Origin: Chitinophaga sp. 180180018-3
Lineage (GTDB): Bacteria; Bacteroidota; Bacteroidia; Chitinophagales; Chitinophagaceae
Assembly: GCF_037893185.1 (NCBI RefSeq)
Contig: NZ_CP140772.1
Span: 6,324,001 to 6,388,000, forward strand
Reading direction: 5' to 3'
DNA: 64,000 bases
This document shows, in pieces, positions 54,364 through 62,712 of this stretch; within the stretch, counting starts at the first letter, position 1, and every line of letters starts with the position of its first letter. A program made the position numbers and the translations under genes. The notes below the pieces were generated by a model that did not search any database, had not been told where the DNA came from, and was given only the letters and a program-made list of their open reading frames with translations.

Positions 54364-54789
54364 ATGAAAACGAAATTCAACATATCAAGGACTTTTTCAC
54401 TGTCTTGCCTGTTGGCCGGCGTGATGGCGTTCTTTGCCGTTAATGTAATGGCAAGCGACCCCTTCATGCATGCCGACAATGATAAAGACAAGGGGAAGAA
54501 GGCATCTGACAATCAGCATTTCACGCTGAATATTGCGATGCCCAAAACCAATCTGAGTCTGGATGGGAGTTTCCGTTATTCCGGTACATTCAACTCATCT
54601 TTCAGGCTCACACCTGCTGCTACTGTACCCAACAATAACACTTACAATGTTAATCTGAAAGCAGTAACAGCCTATACAAAAGGAAATGTCACCTATGTGG
54701 TGCCTTCCAACGTTCAGGTGCAGTCACAGCCTCCGGGAAGCATGAACTTCCAGAAATTGCAGATCATTCTGCCACTTAAAAAAGGGTAA
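54364..54789 (+). CDS. Small secreted protein of unknown function
   Basis: The 141-residue product has a signal peptide (MKTKFNISRTFSLSCLLAGV, cleavage after NVMAS at about 31). The mature part of about 110 residues is polar, with a KDKGKK stretch and beta-like C-terminal half (YNVNLKAVTAYTKGNVTYVV). No domain was recognised. It is divergent from the TPR gene and ends at a convergent terminator. Confidence 0.65.
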   Translation: MKTKFNISRTFSLSCLLAGVMAFFAVNVMASDPFMHADNDKDKGKKASDNQHFTLNIAMPKTNLSLDGSFRYSGTFNSSFRLTPAATVPNNNTYNVNLKAVTAYTKGNVTYVVPSNVQVQSQPPGSMNFQKLQIILPLKKG

Positions 54790-54816
54790 TTCAACAAATT
54801 ACGTTTCTTCAGATAC

Positions 54817-54850
54817 AAAAACAGGCCGGTCATTTGACTGGCCTGTTTTT
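54817..54850. terminator. Bidirectional terminator at 54.8 kb
   Basis: A 15-bp stem with one G-T wobble (AAAAACAGGCC arm) and a 4-nt loop has A and T runs on its flanks. It separates the convergent genes ending at 54789 and 54874. Confidence 0.85.
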
Positions 54851-54873
54851 TTGCTAAAAGCTAACAGCTCTTT

Positions 54874-55521
54874 CTACATATTCTGTAGCTCTTTCTGGCT
54901 AACTTCTTTATAACCTGATTTCGGAATATCAAATAACGATGCCGGAATAGGATACAACTCTACTTTCGTGGCAATTACACGCGTTTTAGCGCCTGTTTTG
55001 GTCAATATCTCGAACTCCAGAGGGATACCCTTCAGATTAACGAAACGGCGGTTATATTGCCTGTTTTCAGGCACCAGGTCAGTAGCATAGTATACCTCAA
55101 ATGTTTTTCCGTCGGGCATGGTGCCAATTGCCTTCCGGCAGGTATATCCGGCAATCTGCTTCGTTTCTGACTGATCCTTGAATTGTATGTTCTCGTACTG
55201 TTTCAGATCTTTTTCGTACTGGTCTTTTCCACCATGGATCAGATATTTATTCCCATGCTGATCAATCAGCGTGGTAAACGTTTCATCTTTACTGTTAATG
55301 AGATAAGTGTAGTGTACGATATTGAAATTCATATCGATCCGGCTTAACGGCCCCCGCATATACTGGGTAAAGGTGCTCCCTTCCAGCATGGCATCCATTT
55401 GCAGCTGTTCAGGGGGAAGCTCCATTTTGTACACGATCCTGGCATCTGAAATAGTTTTTTGAGCCAGCGCTAAACTGGTGATGCACAGGGAGATAAAAGT
55501 TAATAGCAACCGATTTGACAT
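54874..55521 (-). CDS. Secreted DUF4412/GLPGLI-like protein
   Basis: The 215-residue product has a signal peptide (ending SLALAQ) and the features of DUF4412-type proteins: RIVYKMELPPEQLQM, SETKQIAGYTCRKAIG, and PLEFEILTKTGAKTRV. Proteins of this type are periplasmic or outer-membrane associated and have no established function. A short repeat word lies just past the stop. Confidence 0.65.
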   Translation of the reverse strand: MSNRLLLTFISLCITSLALAQKTISDARIVYKMELPPEQLQMDAMLEGSTFTQYMRGPLSRIDMNFNIVHYTYLINSKDETFTTLIDQHGNKYLIHGGKDQYEKDLKQYENIQFKDQSETKQIAGYTCRKAIGTMPDGKTFEVYYATDLVPENRQYNRRFVNLKGIPLEFEILTKTGAKTRVIATKVELYPIPASLFDIPKSGYKEVSQKELQNM

Positions 55522-55565
55522 AGTGTGGTGTATTTGCTTATTGACAGCGGCATAAATAAAAACCC

Positions 55566-56333
55566 CTACCAGTTAAACTTTTCTTTATTTAAAAAAGCGG
55601 CAATACCTCGCTTGCAATCTTCATGGCCACGGGTAGTTGCGTTTAGTACAGCCGCATGGGATAATGCTTCTTCCATAGGTAAGTCCAACACTGTGCCAAT
55701 CAATTTCTTGGTTACTTTGAGAGAATTAGCAGACGCTTCATTACAAAGTTGCGCTGCCACTACATCTATATGCCGCTGCATATCTGAAGCCGGAATAACG
55801 GCGGTTATCAGACCATCTGCAGCAGCTTTTTCAGCGGTTACGGGCCTTCCGGTCAACAATAATTCCCTCGATCTGCCCTCCCCTATTTTCCTTACCAGGA
55901 AAACAGCCACCAGGGCCGGAATAAAGCCAATCCTTACCTCTGTATAGCCCAGCAACACCTCGGGCACTGCATAACTCAGATCACAAACTGTTACCAGCCC
56001 GCATCCACCGGCTATAGCATGACCTTCCACCTGCGCAATCACTATTTTATCAAGCTCGTAAATCTCCCGGAACAATTGCATCAGTTCCTTCGAATCGTCC
56101 AGGTTCTCTTCATAGGTGTTCTTTTGCAGCTGTTGCAGGTACTCCAGATCCGCTCCTGCACAGAACGCCTCCCCATTCCCTTTCAACACAATTACTTTTA
56201 CCTGTTCGTCTGCAGACGCAGCCCGGAACGCCTCCCGCAGCGCCGCTACCATTTTCCCATTCAAAGCATTACGCTTTTCGGGGCGGTTCAGGGCTATTGT
56301 TGCCACCCGATCCGCTACAGAATACTGCACCAT
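55566..56333 (-). CDS. Enoyl-CoA hydratase/isomerase family protein
   Basis: The 255-residue product starting MVQYSVADRVATIALNRPEK has the crotonase fold. Key segments are VIVLKGNGEAFCAGADLEYL (oxyanion-hole Gly-Ala) and AIAGGCGLVTVCDLSYA. The family hydrates enoyl-CoA in beta-oxidation or catalyses related CoA reactions, such as methylglutaconyl-CoA hydration; catalytic Glu positions were not aligned. An upstream ATG at 56351 lies inside an inverted repeat and is rejected. Confidence 0.88.
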   Translation of the reverse strand: MVQYSVADRVATIALNRPEKRNALNGKMVAALREAFRAASADEQVKVIVLKGNGEAFCAGADLEYLQQLQKNTYEENLDDSKELMQLFREIYELDKIVIAQVEGHAIAGGCGLVTVCDLSYAVPEVLLGYTEVRIGFIPALVAVFLVRKIGEGRSRELLLTGRPVTAEKAAADGLITAVIPASDMQRHIDVVAAQLCNEASANSLKVTKKLIGTVLDLPMEEALSHAAVLNATTRGHEDCKRGIAAFLNKEKFNW

Positions 56334-56349
56334 AAGAAAGATATTACGC

Positions 56350-56446
56350 ATTACGAATTAAGAATCAGGAATTACCAGGCCTTGTTAGCGCTTTACAGCC
56401 ACTAAATAAATGAGCTGGAGGTAATCACTGATGCTTAATTCGTAAT
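56350..56446. repeat. Degenerate 27-bp inverted repeat
   Basis: Arms 56350-56376 and 56420-56446 pair over 27 positions with three mismatches (13 outer positions perfect), loop 43 nt. It lies between the phosphatase and enoyl-CoA hydratase genes, both minus strand, and uses the same GAATTA/ACGAAT vocabulary as the long hairpins. Confidence 0.65.
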
Positions 56447-56476
56447 TTCTTTCTTGGCAATCTAAGCAAAAAAAAT

Positions 56477-58144
56477 TTAATGGGTAATCTCCTGTATCAC
56501 CTGGCCGATATTCCCGCTTGGCATCTGGATATGTAACAGAGCTGCCAGTGTAGGAGTGATATCAGTCATGCCCACCGTACGGTTGGTTTTACCCGGGTGA
56601 ATCCCCCAGCCCATCCACACCAGTGGGATATGCGCATCATAGGGATACCATAAACCGTGTGTAGTACCGGTTTTACCGCCGTCGATATATCCGGGTGTCA
56701 GTATCAGCTGGATATCTCCGCTTCTTTTAGTGTTAAAACCGTTCGACAACATCGTACGCATAGGCTCAGGGAGCGTGGTTTCCATGAGATGATCCAGCGG
56801 AAATGCCTTTGCAATGGCAGGTGATTTCAGCAGCTGCGCGATGATAGCCTGGCGGATATCCTTTTCACTCTTCCCCGCGGCAGCAATGGCGTCATGATTC
56901 AGCCACAACTGGTAGTTATCAGCAGCTTTCACGGCCTCTTTCACCCCGAAATGGCCTGCAATTAAATCGTTCAGCTCCTTTAATGCCGCCTTATCATCCC
57001 AGGTACCTCCGGGCAGCTTATTTTCCTGCATAAAGCCCGGCACATGTGCCACACCGTGATCGGCAGTGATAAAGAACAGGTACTGCCCCTTGCCCACACG
57101 GGCGTCCAGGTATTTAAAAAGCGTGGCCAGATCCTGATCCAGCCGCAGGTAGGTATCCTCTATTTCGATGGAATTAGGCCCAAACTGATGCCCTACGTAA
57201 TCTGTAGAAGAAAGACTGATCGCCAGCAAATCGGTTACGCTGCCTTTTCCGAGGTTGTAGGCTTCTATGGCCTTTTTAGCGAATTCCAGTGTCATAGTAT
57301 TTCCGAATGGCGAAGCAGATATTGCGCTGTTGGCCATACTTCCCAGGTCGTGTGGAAAAGAAGTGTTGGCGGCATTTTTATACCTCCCTTCATATGGCTT
57401 TTCATCAGCTGTACTGAGGGTATAGGAAGATATTGGATAGAGCGGGTTCCAGGGCTTGCTGAGATACTGCTGAGGATACTTCTCATTGTTAAATTCCTGT
57501 ACCCAGTGTGGCAATTCATTCATATAAAAAGTACTGGTCACCCAATTGCCGGTGCTGCCATCGTACCAGTAAGCAGCGTCGGCGCTATGGCCCGCGGGGA
57601 GAATAGCTCCACGGTCTTTGATAGCCACGCCCACCACTTTACTCTGGAAATTATTGGAAAGCTTTAGCTCATCACCAATTGTTGTTACCAGCATGTTGCG
57701 CGGACTCATCTTACCGGCGGCAGAAGTGCTGCCAACAGTATTTACCGTGGTATCTTCCGCACAATATACCGTACGGCCCAGCTCAGGACTGTACCAGGTA
57801 TTGCCGATGACGCCATGTATGGCCGGAACAGACCCTGTATATACACAGGTATGACCACAGGCTGTAATAGTAGGGGTATAGTTGATCAATGTATTTTCAC
57901 AGGAAAAACCTTCCTGCAGCAGTCTTTTAAAACCACCTGCGGCATAACGATTGCTATATCGGTAAAGATAATCCCATCTCATCTGATCTACCACCACTCC
58001 TACGATCAGTTTGGGTTTGGTGGCGGCAGCACCTGGTTTGGCTGCTGCATGATGATTAAAAGGCTTGGGAGAGGTCGCTTTCTGCGCGATGCCGGCTGTG
58101 GAGGAGAAAAGAAAGGCAGCCGCCAGGAAATGTGCAATTTTCAT
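56477..58144 (-). CDS. Alkaline phosphatase-superfamily enzyme, PafA-like
   Basis: The 555-residue product has a signal peptide (MKIAHFLAAAFLFSSTAGIA) and the PafA pattern: metal-binding Asp in VVVDQMRWDYLYRY, nucleophile Thr in YTPTITACGHTCVYTG, and DHGVAHVPGFMQEN for the second metal site. Relatives of the Flavobacterium/Elizabethkingia PafA are calcium-stimulated, broad phosphate monoesterases in the periplasm. An upstream ATG adds 29 residues before the signal and is not used. It is divergent from the SPT-like gene. Confidence 0.9.
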   Translation of the reverse strand: MKIAHFLAAAFLFSSTAGIAQKATSPKPFNHHAAAKPGAAATKPKLIVGVVVDQMRWDYLYRYSNRYAAGGFKRLLQEGFSCENTLINYTPTITACGHTCVYTGSVPAIHGVIGNTWYSPELGRTVYCAEDTTVNTVGSTSAAGKMSPRNMLVTTIGDELKLSNNFQSKVVGVAIKDRGAILPAGHSADAAYWYDGSTGNWVTSTFYMNELPHWVQEFNNEKYPQQYLSKPWNPLYPISSYTLSTADEKPYEGRYKNAANTSFPHDLGSMANSAISASPFGNTMTLEFAKKAIEAYNLGKGSVTDLLAISLSSTDYVGHQFGPNSIEIEDTYLRLDQDLATLFKYLDARVGKGQYLFFITADHGVAHVPGFMQENKLPGGTWDDKAALKELNDLIAGHFGVKEAVKAADNYQLWLNHDAIAAAGKSEKDIRQAIIAQLLKSPAIAKAFPLDHLMETTLPEPMRTMLSNGFNTKRSGDIQLILTPGYIDGGKTGTTHGLWYPYDAHIPLVWMGWGIHPGKTNRTVGMTDITPTLAALLHIQMPSGNIGQVIQEITH

Positions 58145-58265
58145 TTGGATTAAAAAATTTAAAAGTCTCTGTAACACAATAACATAAGTTACCATGTATA
58201 TACAAAATTGTAACGGCGTTATTCGCGCCAATTCTAAACCAAGATTACAAAAACTAATATTTTAA

Positions 58266-58273
58266 TACCTTTG
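58266..58273 (+). promoter_or_regulatory. -7 element of the SPT-like gene
   Basis: TACCTTTG matches TAnnTTTG and lies 45 nt before the ATG at 58319; no -33 TTG at the expected distance. Confidence 0.5.
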
Positions 58274-58318
58274 TGTCCATTTTAAATGGAATGAATTAAC
58301 CATTACATAATATATCGT

Positions 58319-59560
58319 ATGGATATTTTCGAGAAACTGCTGAAACATCTGGGCCCTATCGGGGAGCATTCAGACAGAGCCCATGGCTATTTTGCATTCC
58401 CAAAACTGGAAGGTGAAATAGGCCCCCGCATGAAATTCCGGGGTAATGAGAAGATAATCTGGAGCCTGAACAACTATCTGGGGCTTGCCAACCATCCGGA
58501 GGTACGTGCCACAGATGCCCAGGCTGCTGCAGACTTCGGGATGGCGTCTCCAATGGGAGCGCGTATGATGAGCGGTAACACGAACTACCACGAGCAGCTG
58601 GAGAAGGAGCTGTCTGATTACATGGGTAAAGAAGCTACCACCTTACTGAATTATGGCTATCAGGGCGTTATGAGCGCTATCGATGCGATCGTGGGCCGTA
58701 GAGACGTAATAGTGTACGATGCAGAATGCCACGCCAGTATCCTGGATGGTTTACGTCTGCATCCTGGTAAACGTTATGTATTCAAACATAACGACATGGA
58801 AGATTTCGATAAGCAGATGAAACGTGCTACTGAACTGGCTAAGGCCCAGGGCGGTGGTATCCTGGTGGTGACAGAAGGCGTATTTGGTATGGCCGGCGAC
58901 CAGGGTAAACTGAAAGAAATAGCTGCATTCAAAGATAAATATGAGTTCCGCTTGCTGGTAGATGATGCGCATGGTTTCGGAACAATGGGTAAAACCGGCG
59001 CCGGTACCGGCGAAGAACAGGGCGTTCAGGATAAAATTGACCTGCTGTTCAACACATTTGCAAAATCCGGTGCCTCTATCGGTGCTTTCATCTGTGGCGA
59101 GAAACCTATCATCAACTATCTGCGCTACAATATGCGTTCCCAGATCTTTGCGAAATCCATTCCACTGCCAATCGTTATCGGCCACCTGAAAAGGGTGCAG
59201 CTGATGCGCCAGCACCCGGAAATGAAAGCAAAACTGTGGGAAAATGTGAACAAACTGCAGAATGGTTTGAAAGAACGCGGATTTAATATCGGCAGAACCA
59301 ATTCTCCGGTAACTCCTATCTACCTGCAGGGCGACATTCCCGAGGCTACTGCCATGTGCCTGGATCTGCGCGAGAACTACAATATCTTCTGTTCTATCGT
59401 GGTTTACCCGGTAATTCCAAAGGGACAGATTATCTACCGCCTCATCCCTACTGCTTCTCACACCGATGAGGATATTGAACTGACACTGAAAGCATTCAGC
59501 GAAACCAAAGCCAAACTGGACGAAAAAGTATACCAGGTGGCTGAAATTCCAATGGTATAG
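58319..59560 (+). CDS. Alpha-oxoamine synthase, serine palmitoyltransferase/CapB-like
   Basis: The 413-residue PLP enzyme has the family motifs: SLNNYLGLANHPEV, GARMMSGNTNYHEQLEKELS, the Asp/His block LLVDDAHGFGTMG, and the Schiff-base Lys in LFNTFAKSGASIGAF. In Bacteroidota this group makes the long-chain base of sphingolipids (Ser + acyl-CoA) or of sulfonolipids (cysteate + acyl-CoA, CapB). The choice of amino acid cannot be read confidently here. The gene is monocistronic with a strong terminator. Confidence 0.9.
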   Translation: MDIFEKLLKHLGPIGEHSDRAHGYFAFPKLEGEIGPRMKFRGNEKIIWSLNNYLGLANHPEVRATDAQAAADFGMASPMGARMMSGNTNYHEQLEKELSDYMGKEATTLLNYGYQGVMSAIDAIVGRRDVIVYDAECHASILDGLRLHPGKRYVFKHNDMEDFDKQMKRATELAKAQGGGILVVTEGVFGMAGDQGKLKEIAAFKDKYEFRLLVDDAHGFGTMGKTGAGTGEEQGVQDKIDLLFNTFAKSGASIGAFICGEKPIINYLRYNMRSQIFAKSIPLPIVIGHLKRVQLMRQHPEMKAKLWENVNKLQNGLKERGFNIGRTNSPVTPIYLQGDIPEATAMCLDLRENYNIFCSIVVYPVIPKGQIIYRLIPTASHTDEDIELTLKAFSETKAKLDEKVYQVAEIPMV

Positions 59561-59586
59561 CCGATTGCCCGTTTCTATAAATAATC

Positions 59587-59611
59587 AAGCCTTCCTGCTT
59601 CAGGAAGGCTT
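59587..59611 (+). terminator. Intrinsic terminator after the SPT-like gene
   Basis: A perfect 11-bp stem (AAGCCTTCCTG and its complement) with a 3-nt loop is followed by a T run. Confidence 0.88.
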
Positions 59612-59682
59612 TTTTTATTAAATAAAGGGAAAAAAAGGCCAGAGGGGTCATAGCCCGGAAGAAGGAATAGCCGGGAAAACAA

Positions 59683-59706
59683 AAGGGCTGATCTTACTCA
59701 GCCCTT
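59683..59706 (-). terminator. Second hairpin downstream of the SPT-like gene
   Basis: AAGGGCTGA and TCAGCCCTT form a 9-bp stem with a 6-nt loop. On the minus strand it is followed by CTTTTGTTTT, so it may stop read-through from purL. Confidence 0.55.
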
Positions 59707-60116
59707 ACTACAAATCGTTCTTTCACTAGGTGTAATTTTTCTTAAGATTTCATCAGGACATGGTAGCAAAAATGGTTTTCATAGAAGTCTGGAATAACCG
59801 GATTATTCCAAAAATATCTTATATAAATTTTTCTATATAGAATTATTTTTTCTAATACTTTTTTAATCCGTTGATGTCTCAAAAGTAGACCAGTTTTAAC
59901 AAGATAAAATAACATCTAAGTTGTATTTTGTTAACGGCTTGTTAAAAGCCACCACTGCTACAATAAGTCACTACTGTGGTAAAAATGCAGTTTTTTGCCG
60001 TTTACCTCAAAATATCCCGCACCAGTCCACACAATAATTTTTCTAATCCACAAAAAAATCAAGATAAATTCAGGCTGCTACCTGTCAATAGCACTTTCGT
60101 TGTTCCGGAAAATAAA
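59707..60116. other. AT-rich gap without recognisable gene
   Basis: About 410 nt of AT-rich DNA with a small hairpin (GGAATAA/TTATTCC near 59800) and no credible coding frame. Nothing specific was identified. Confidence 0.55.
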
Positions 60117-60142
60117 AGAGGCCTGCAACGTTGCAGGCCTCT
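60117..60142 (-). terminator. Intrinsic terminator after purL
   Basis: A perfect 26-bp palindrome (13-bp arms, AGAGGCCTGCAAC half) with no unpaired loop base, about 50 nt past the purL stop. On the minus strand it is followed by a T-rich tract (TTTTATTTTCC). Confidence 0.8.
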
Positions 60143-60191
60143 CAATATATTCAGTAACCACGACTGGCAGCTAAAAGCTAACAGCCAAAGG

Positions 60192-62423
60192 CTACAGACT
60201 ATTCTTCATATGCTCCTCGATGGCTGTATCGTAGGTTTTCTTCCAGGTATCTACAGCTCCCCAGTCTTCGCCATTTACCTTGATATGTGAACCGGTTATC
60301 ACACCCAGTTTTTCATGACGAACAGAAGTTTCTGAAGCATCCACCAGGCTGTGCATAAGCGCTTCAAATTTCTCTTTATCAGCAGGTTTAATGGTTATTA
60401 CCACGCGGCTCTGGCTTTCACCGAACAGATAAGCATCTTTACGGAATTTGCTGTTGAGGGTCAGCTCAAAACCTAAGTTCTGTGGCATGGCGCTTTCCAG
60501 CAAAGTAATGAACAGACCACCATCGCTGATGTCGTGGGCCGACTGTATCAGCCCGGCTTTATTCAGTTTGGAGATTGCCTGATGCAGGTGCAGCTCTTCA
60601 TCGAGATTCAAATGCGGAGCAGGGCTGTATTCGATACCGATGATTTTGTGCAGGTATTCAGAGCTGCTGATATCATTACGGCTACGGCCAATCAGGTATA
60701 CCAGGTCGCCTTCTTCTTTGAAGTCGAGCGTAATGCGCTGATCCATGCTATCGAGTACTCCCACCATACCAATAGTCGGAGTCGGGTATACCGGACCATC
60801 AGGTGATTGGTTATAGAAGCTTACGTTTCCACCGGTAACAGGTGTATTGAATTTACGGCAGGCTTCACCCATCCCCTGTACGGCGTGTACAAATTGGTAA
60901 TATACTTCCGGATCGTACGGATTACCAAAGTTCAGGCAGTTGGTAATTGCTACAGGTTCGCCACCGGAGCAAACAATATTACGGGCTGCTTCTGCCACCG
61001 CTATTTGTCCACCTTTGTGCGGATCAGCAAATACATAACGTCCGTTACAGTCAGTAGTTACCGCCAGGGCTTTTTTGGTGGGCTTTACCAGTACTATCGA
61101 CGCATCGCTGGGGGCATTGGTGCTGGCATTAGCAGTACCTACCATACTGTCGTACTGGTTATAGATCCAACGTTTGGAAGCGATGCCTGGCAACGCCACC
61201 ATTCTTTCTGCCACAAAGCGGGGATGATCTGTATCGGGGATATTCTGGATATCAAAAGCTTTCACTTTTGCAAAGTAAGCGGGCTCGGTATAAGCGCGGT
61301 GATACTGTGGTGCACCGCCGCCAAGCACCAGGCTTTCAGCAGGTACATCTGCTTCCAGCTCTCCGTTCATATAAAATTTCAGGCTCTTATCTTTGGTTAC
61401 TTCACCAATCTGAGCACAGTGCAAATCCCATTTTTCGAAGATATCCAGGATAGGTTTTTCCTGTCCTTTCTTCACAACAATCAGCATGCGCTCCTGGCTT
61501 TCGCTCAGCAGCATTTCCCATGCTTTCATATCTTTCTGGCGGGTAGGTACTTTGTCTAACCAGATATTCATACCATGCTCGCCTTTAGCGCTCATTTCGG
61601 CGGTGGAACAGGTGATACCGGCTGCGCCCATATCCTGCATACCAATAATCGCGTTGGTTTTAATGATTTCGAGGCAGGCTTCCAGCAATTTCTTTTCCTG
61701 GAAGGGGTCTCCTACCTGTACTGCCGGTAAGTCTTCCACACTGTCTTCCGTGATATTGGCAGAAGCAAAAGAAGCACCGCCTATCCCATCTTTACCGGTA
61801 GCAGAACCAACAATAAATACAGGGTTTCCTTCACCGTAAGAAGTAGCGGAAACTGTTTGTCCAACTTTCACGATACCCACGCTCATAGCATTTACCAGCG
61901 GATTAGTACCATAACAGTCTTCGAAATAAACTTCACCACCCACTGTAGGCACGCCGAAGCAGTTACCATAGTGGCCTATACCATGCACAATACCTTTTAC
62001 CAGATGTTGGGTCTTCTGATCATTAATATTACCGAAGCGCAGGGAGTTCAAAGCAGCGATCGGACGGGCACCCATCGTAAAGATATCGCGGTGGATACCT
62101 CCAACACCAGTGGCAGCACCCTGGAATGGTTCAATGGCTGACGGGTGATTATGCGACTCTATTTTAAATACAACCGCGTAGCCATCACCGATATCTACGA
62201 GACCGGCATTTTCTTCTCCTGCTTTTACCAGGAGTCTGTCACCTTCGCGGGGCAAGGATTTCAGCCAGACGATTGAGTTTTTGTAAGAGCAGTGCTCACT
62301 CCACATTACTGAATACATACTCAGTTCTGTAAAGTTGGGGACACGGCCTAAAATAGATTTTATTCGTTCAAACTCGTCAGCTGTAAGTCCTAGCTGTTCA
62401 GCAATTTCTACGGTGGTTTGCAT
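60192..62423 (-). CDS. purL: Phosphoribosylformylglycinamidine synthase, large subunit type
   Basis: The 743-residue product starting [20 protein letters not shown] matches the small-form PurL of the PurLSQ complex. Motifs include [40 protein letters not shown] and the C-terminal [16 protein letters not shown]. It makes FGAM from FGAR in purine synthesis, using ammonia from PurQ. Upstream in-frame Met residues are before the promoter and are rejected. It is divergent from the glutamine synthetase gene. Confidence 0.96.
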   Translation of the reverse strand: MQTTVEIAEQLGLTADEFERIKSILGRVPNFTELSMYSVMWSEHCSYKNSIVWLKSLPREGDRLLVKAGEENAGLVDIGDGYAVVFKIESHNHPSAIEPFQGAATGVGGIHRDIFTMGARPIAALNSLRFGNINDQKTQHLVKGIVHGIGHYGNCFGVPTVGGEVYFEDCYGTNPLVNAMSVGIVKVGQTVSATSYGEGNPVFIVGSATGKDGIGGASFASANITEDSVEDLPAVQVGDPFQEKKLLEACLEIIKTNAIIGMQDMGAAGITCSTAEMSAKGEHGMNIWLDKVPTRQKDMKAWEMLLSESQERMLIVVKKGQEKPILDIFEKWDLHCAQIGEVTKDKSLKFYMNGELEADVPAESLVLGGGAPQYHRAYTEPAYFAKVKAFDIQNIPDTDHPRFVAERMVALPGIASKRWIYNQYDSMVGTANASTNAPSDASIVLVKPTKKALAVTTDCNGRYVFADPHKGGQIAVAEAARNIVCSGGEPVAITNCLNFGNPYDPEVYYQFVHAVQGMGEACRKFNTPVTGGNVSFYNQSPDGPVYPTPTIGMVGVLDSMDQRITLDFKEEGDLVYLIGRSRNDISSSEYLHKIIGIEYSPAPHLNLDEELHLHQAISKLNKAGLIQSAHDISDGGLFITLLESAMPQNLGFELTLNSKFRKDAYLFGESQSRVVITIKPADKEKFEALMHSLVDASETSVRHEKLGVITGSHIKVNGEDWGAVDTWKKTYDTAIEEHMKNSL

Positions 62424-62462
62424 GTATTTAAGTATAAAAAACGAGTAATTTAAAAGAAGTCG

Positions 62463-62493
62463 CAAAACTAAATGATTTTCCTGCAAATGCCAA
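62463..62493 (-). promoter_or_regulatory. Promoter of purL
   Basis: On the minus strand TTG (62493-62491) is followed after 20 nt by TAGTTTTG (62470-62463). The RNA would start near 62456, about 33 nt before the ATG. No purine riboswitch or PurR-type site was recognised. Confidence 0.75.
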
Positions 62494-62712
62494 GAGGTAA
62501 ACGGTTAGCACATGAGGAAGCTTTTTATAGTCATTTATTCATATTAGTAATTTTTAAATTTATCAGATTTCTATGACACAGACCATAAATATTTAATCAA
62601 AAAACAAAAAAACAGCTCTTTTAAACCCACAAATGTAATTTTTCAGTTAAAATGAACAAATTATTTGCATTTATAACGACAGTTGCGTTTTTTTGTGTAA
62701 AATATATACAGC

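Noticed and set aside
59870..59930. Possible insertion-sequence end near GTCTCAAAAGTAGACC
   Set aside because: A short imperfect palindrome only; no matching second end, target duplication or transposase remnant was found.
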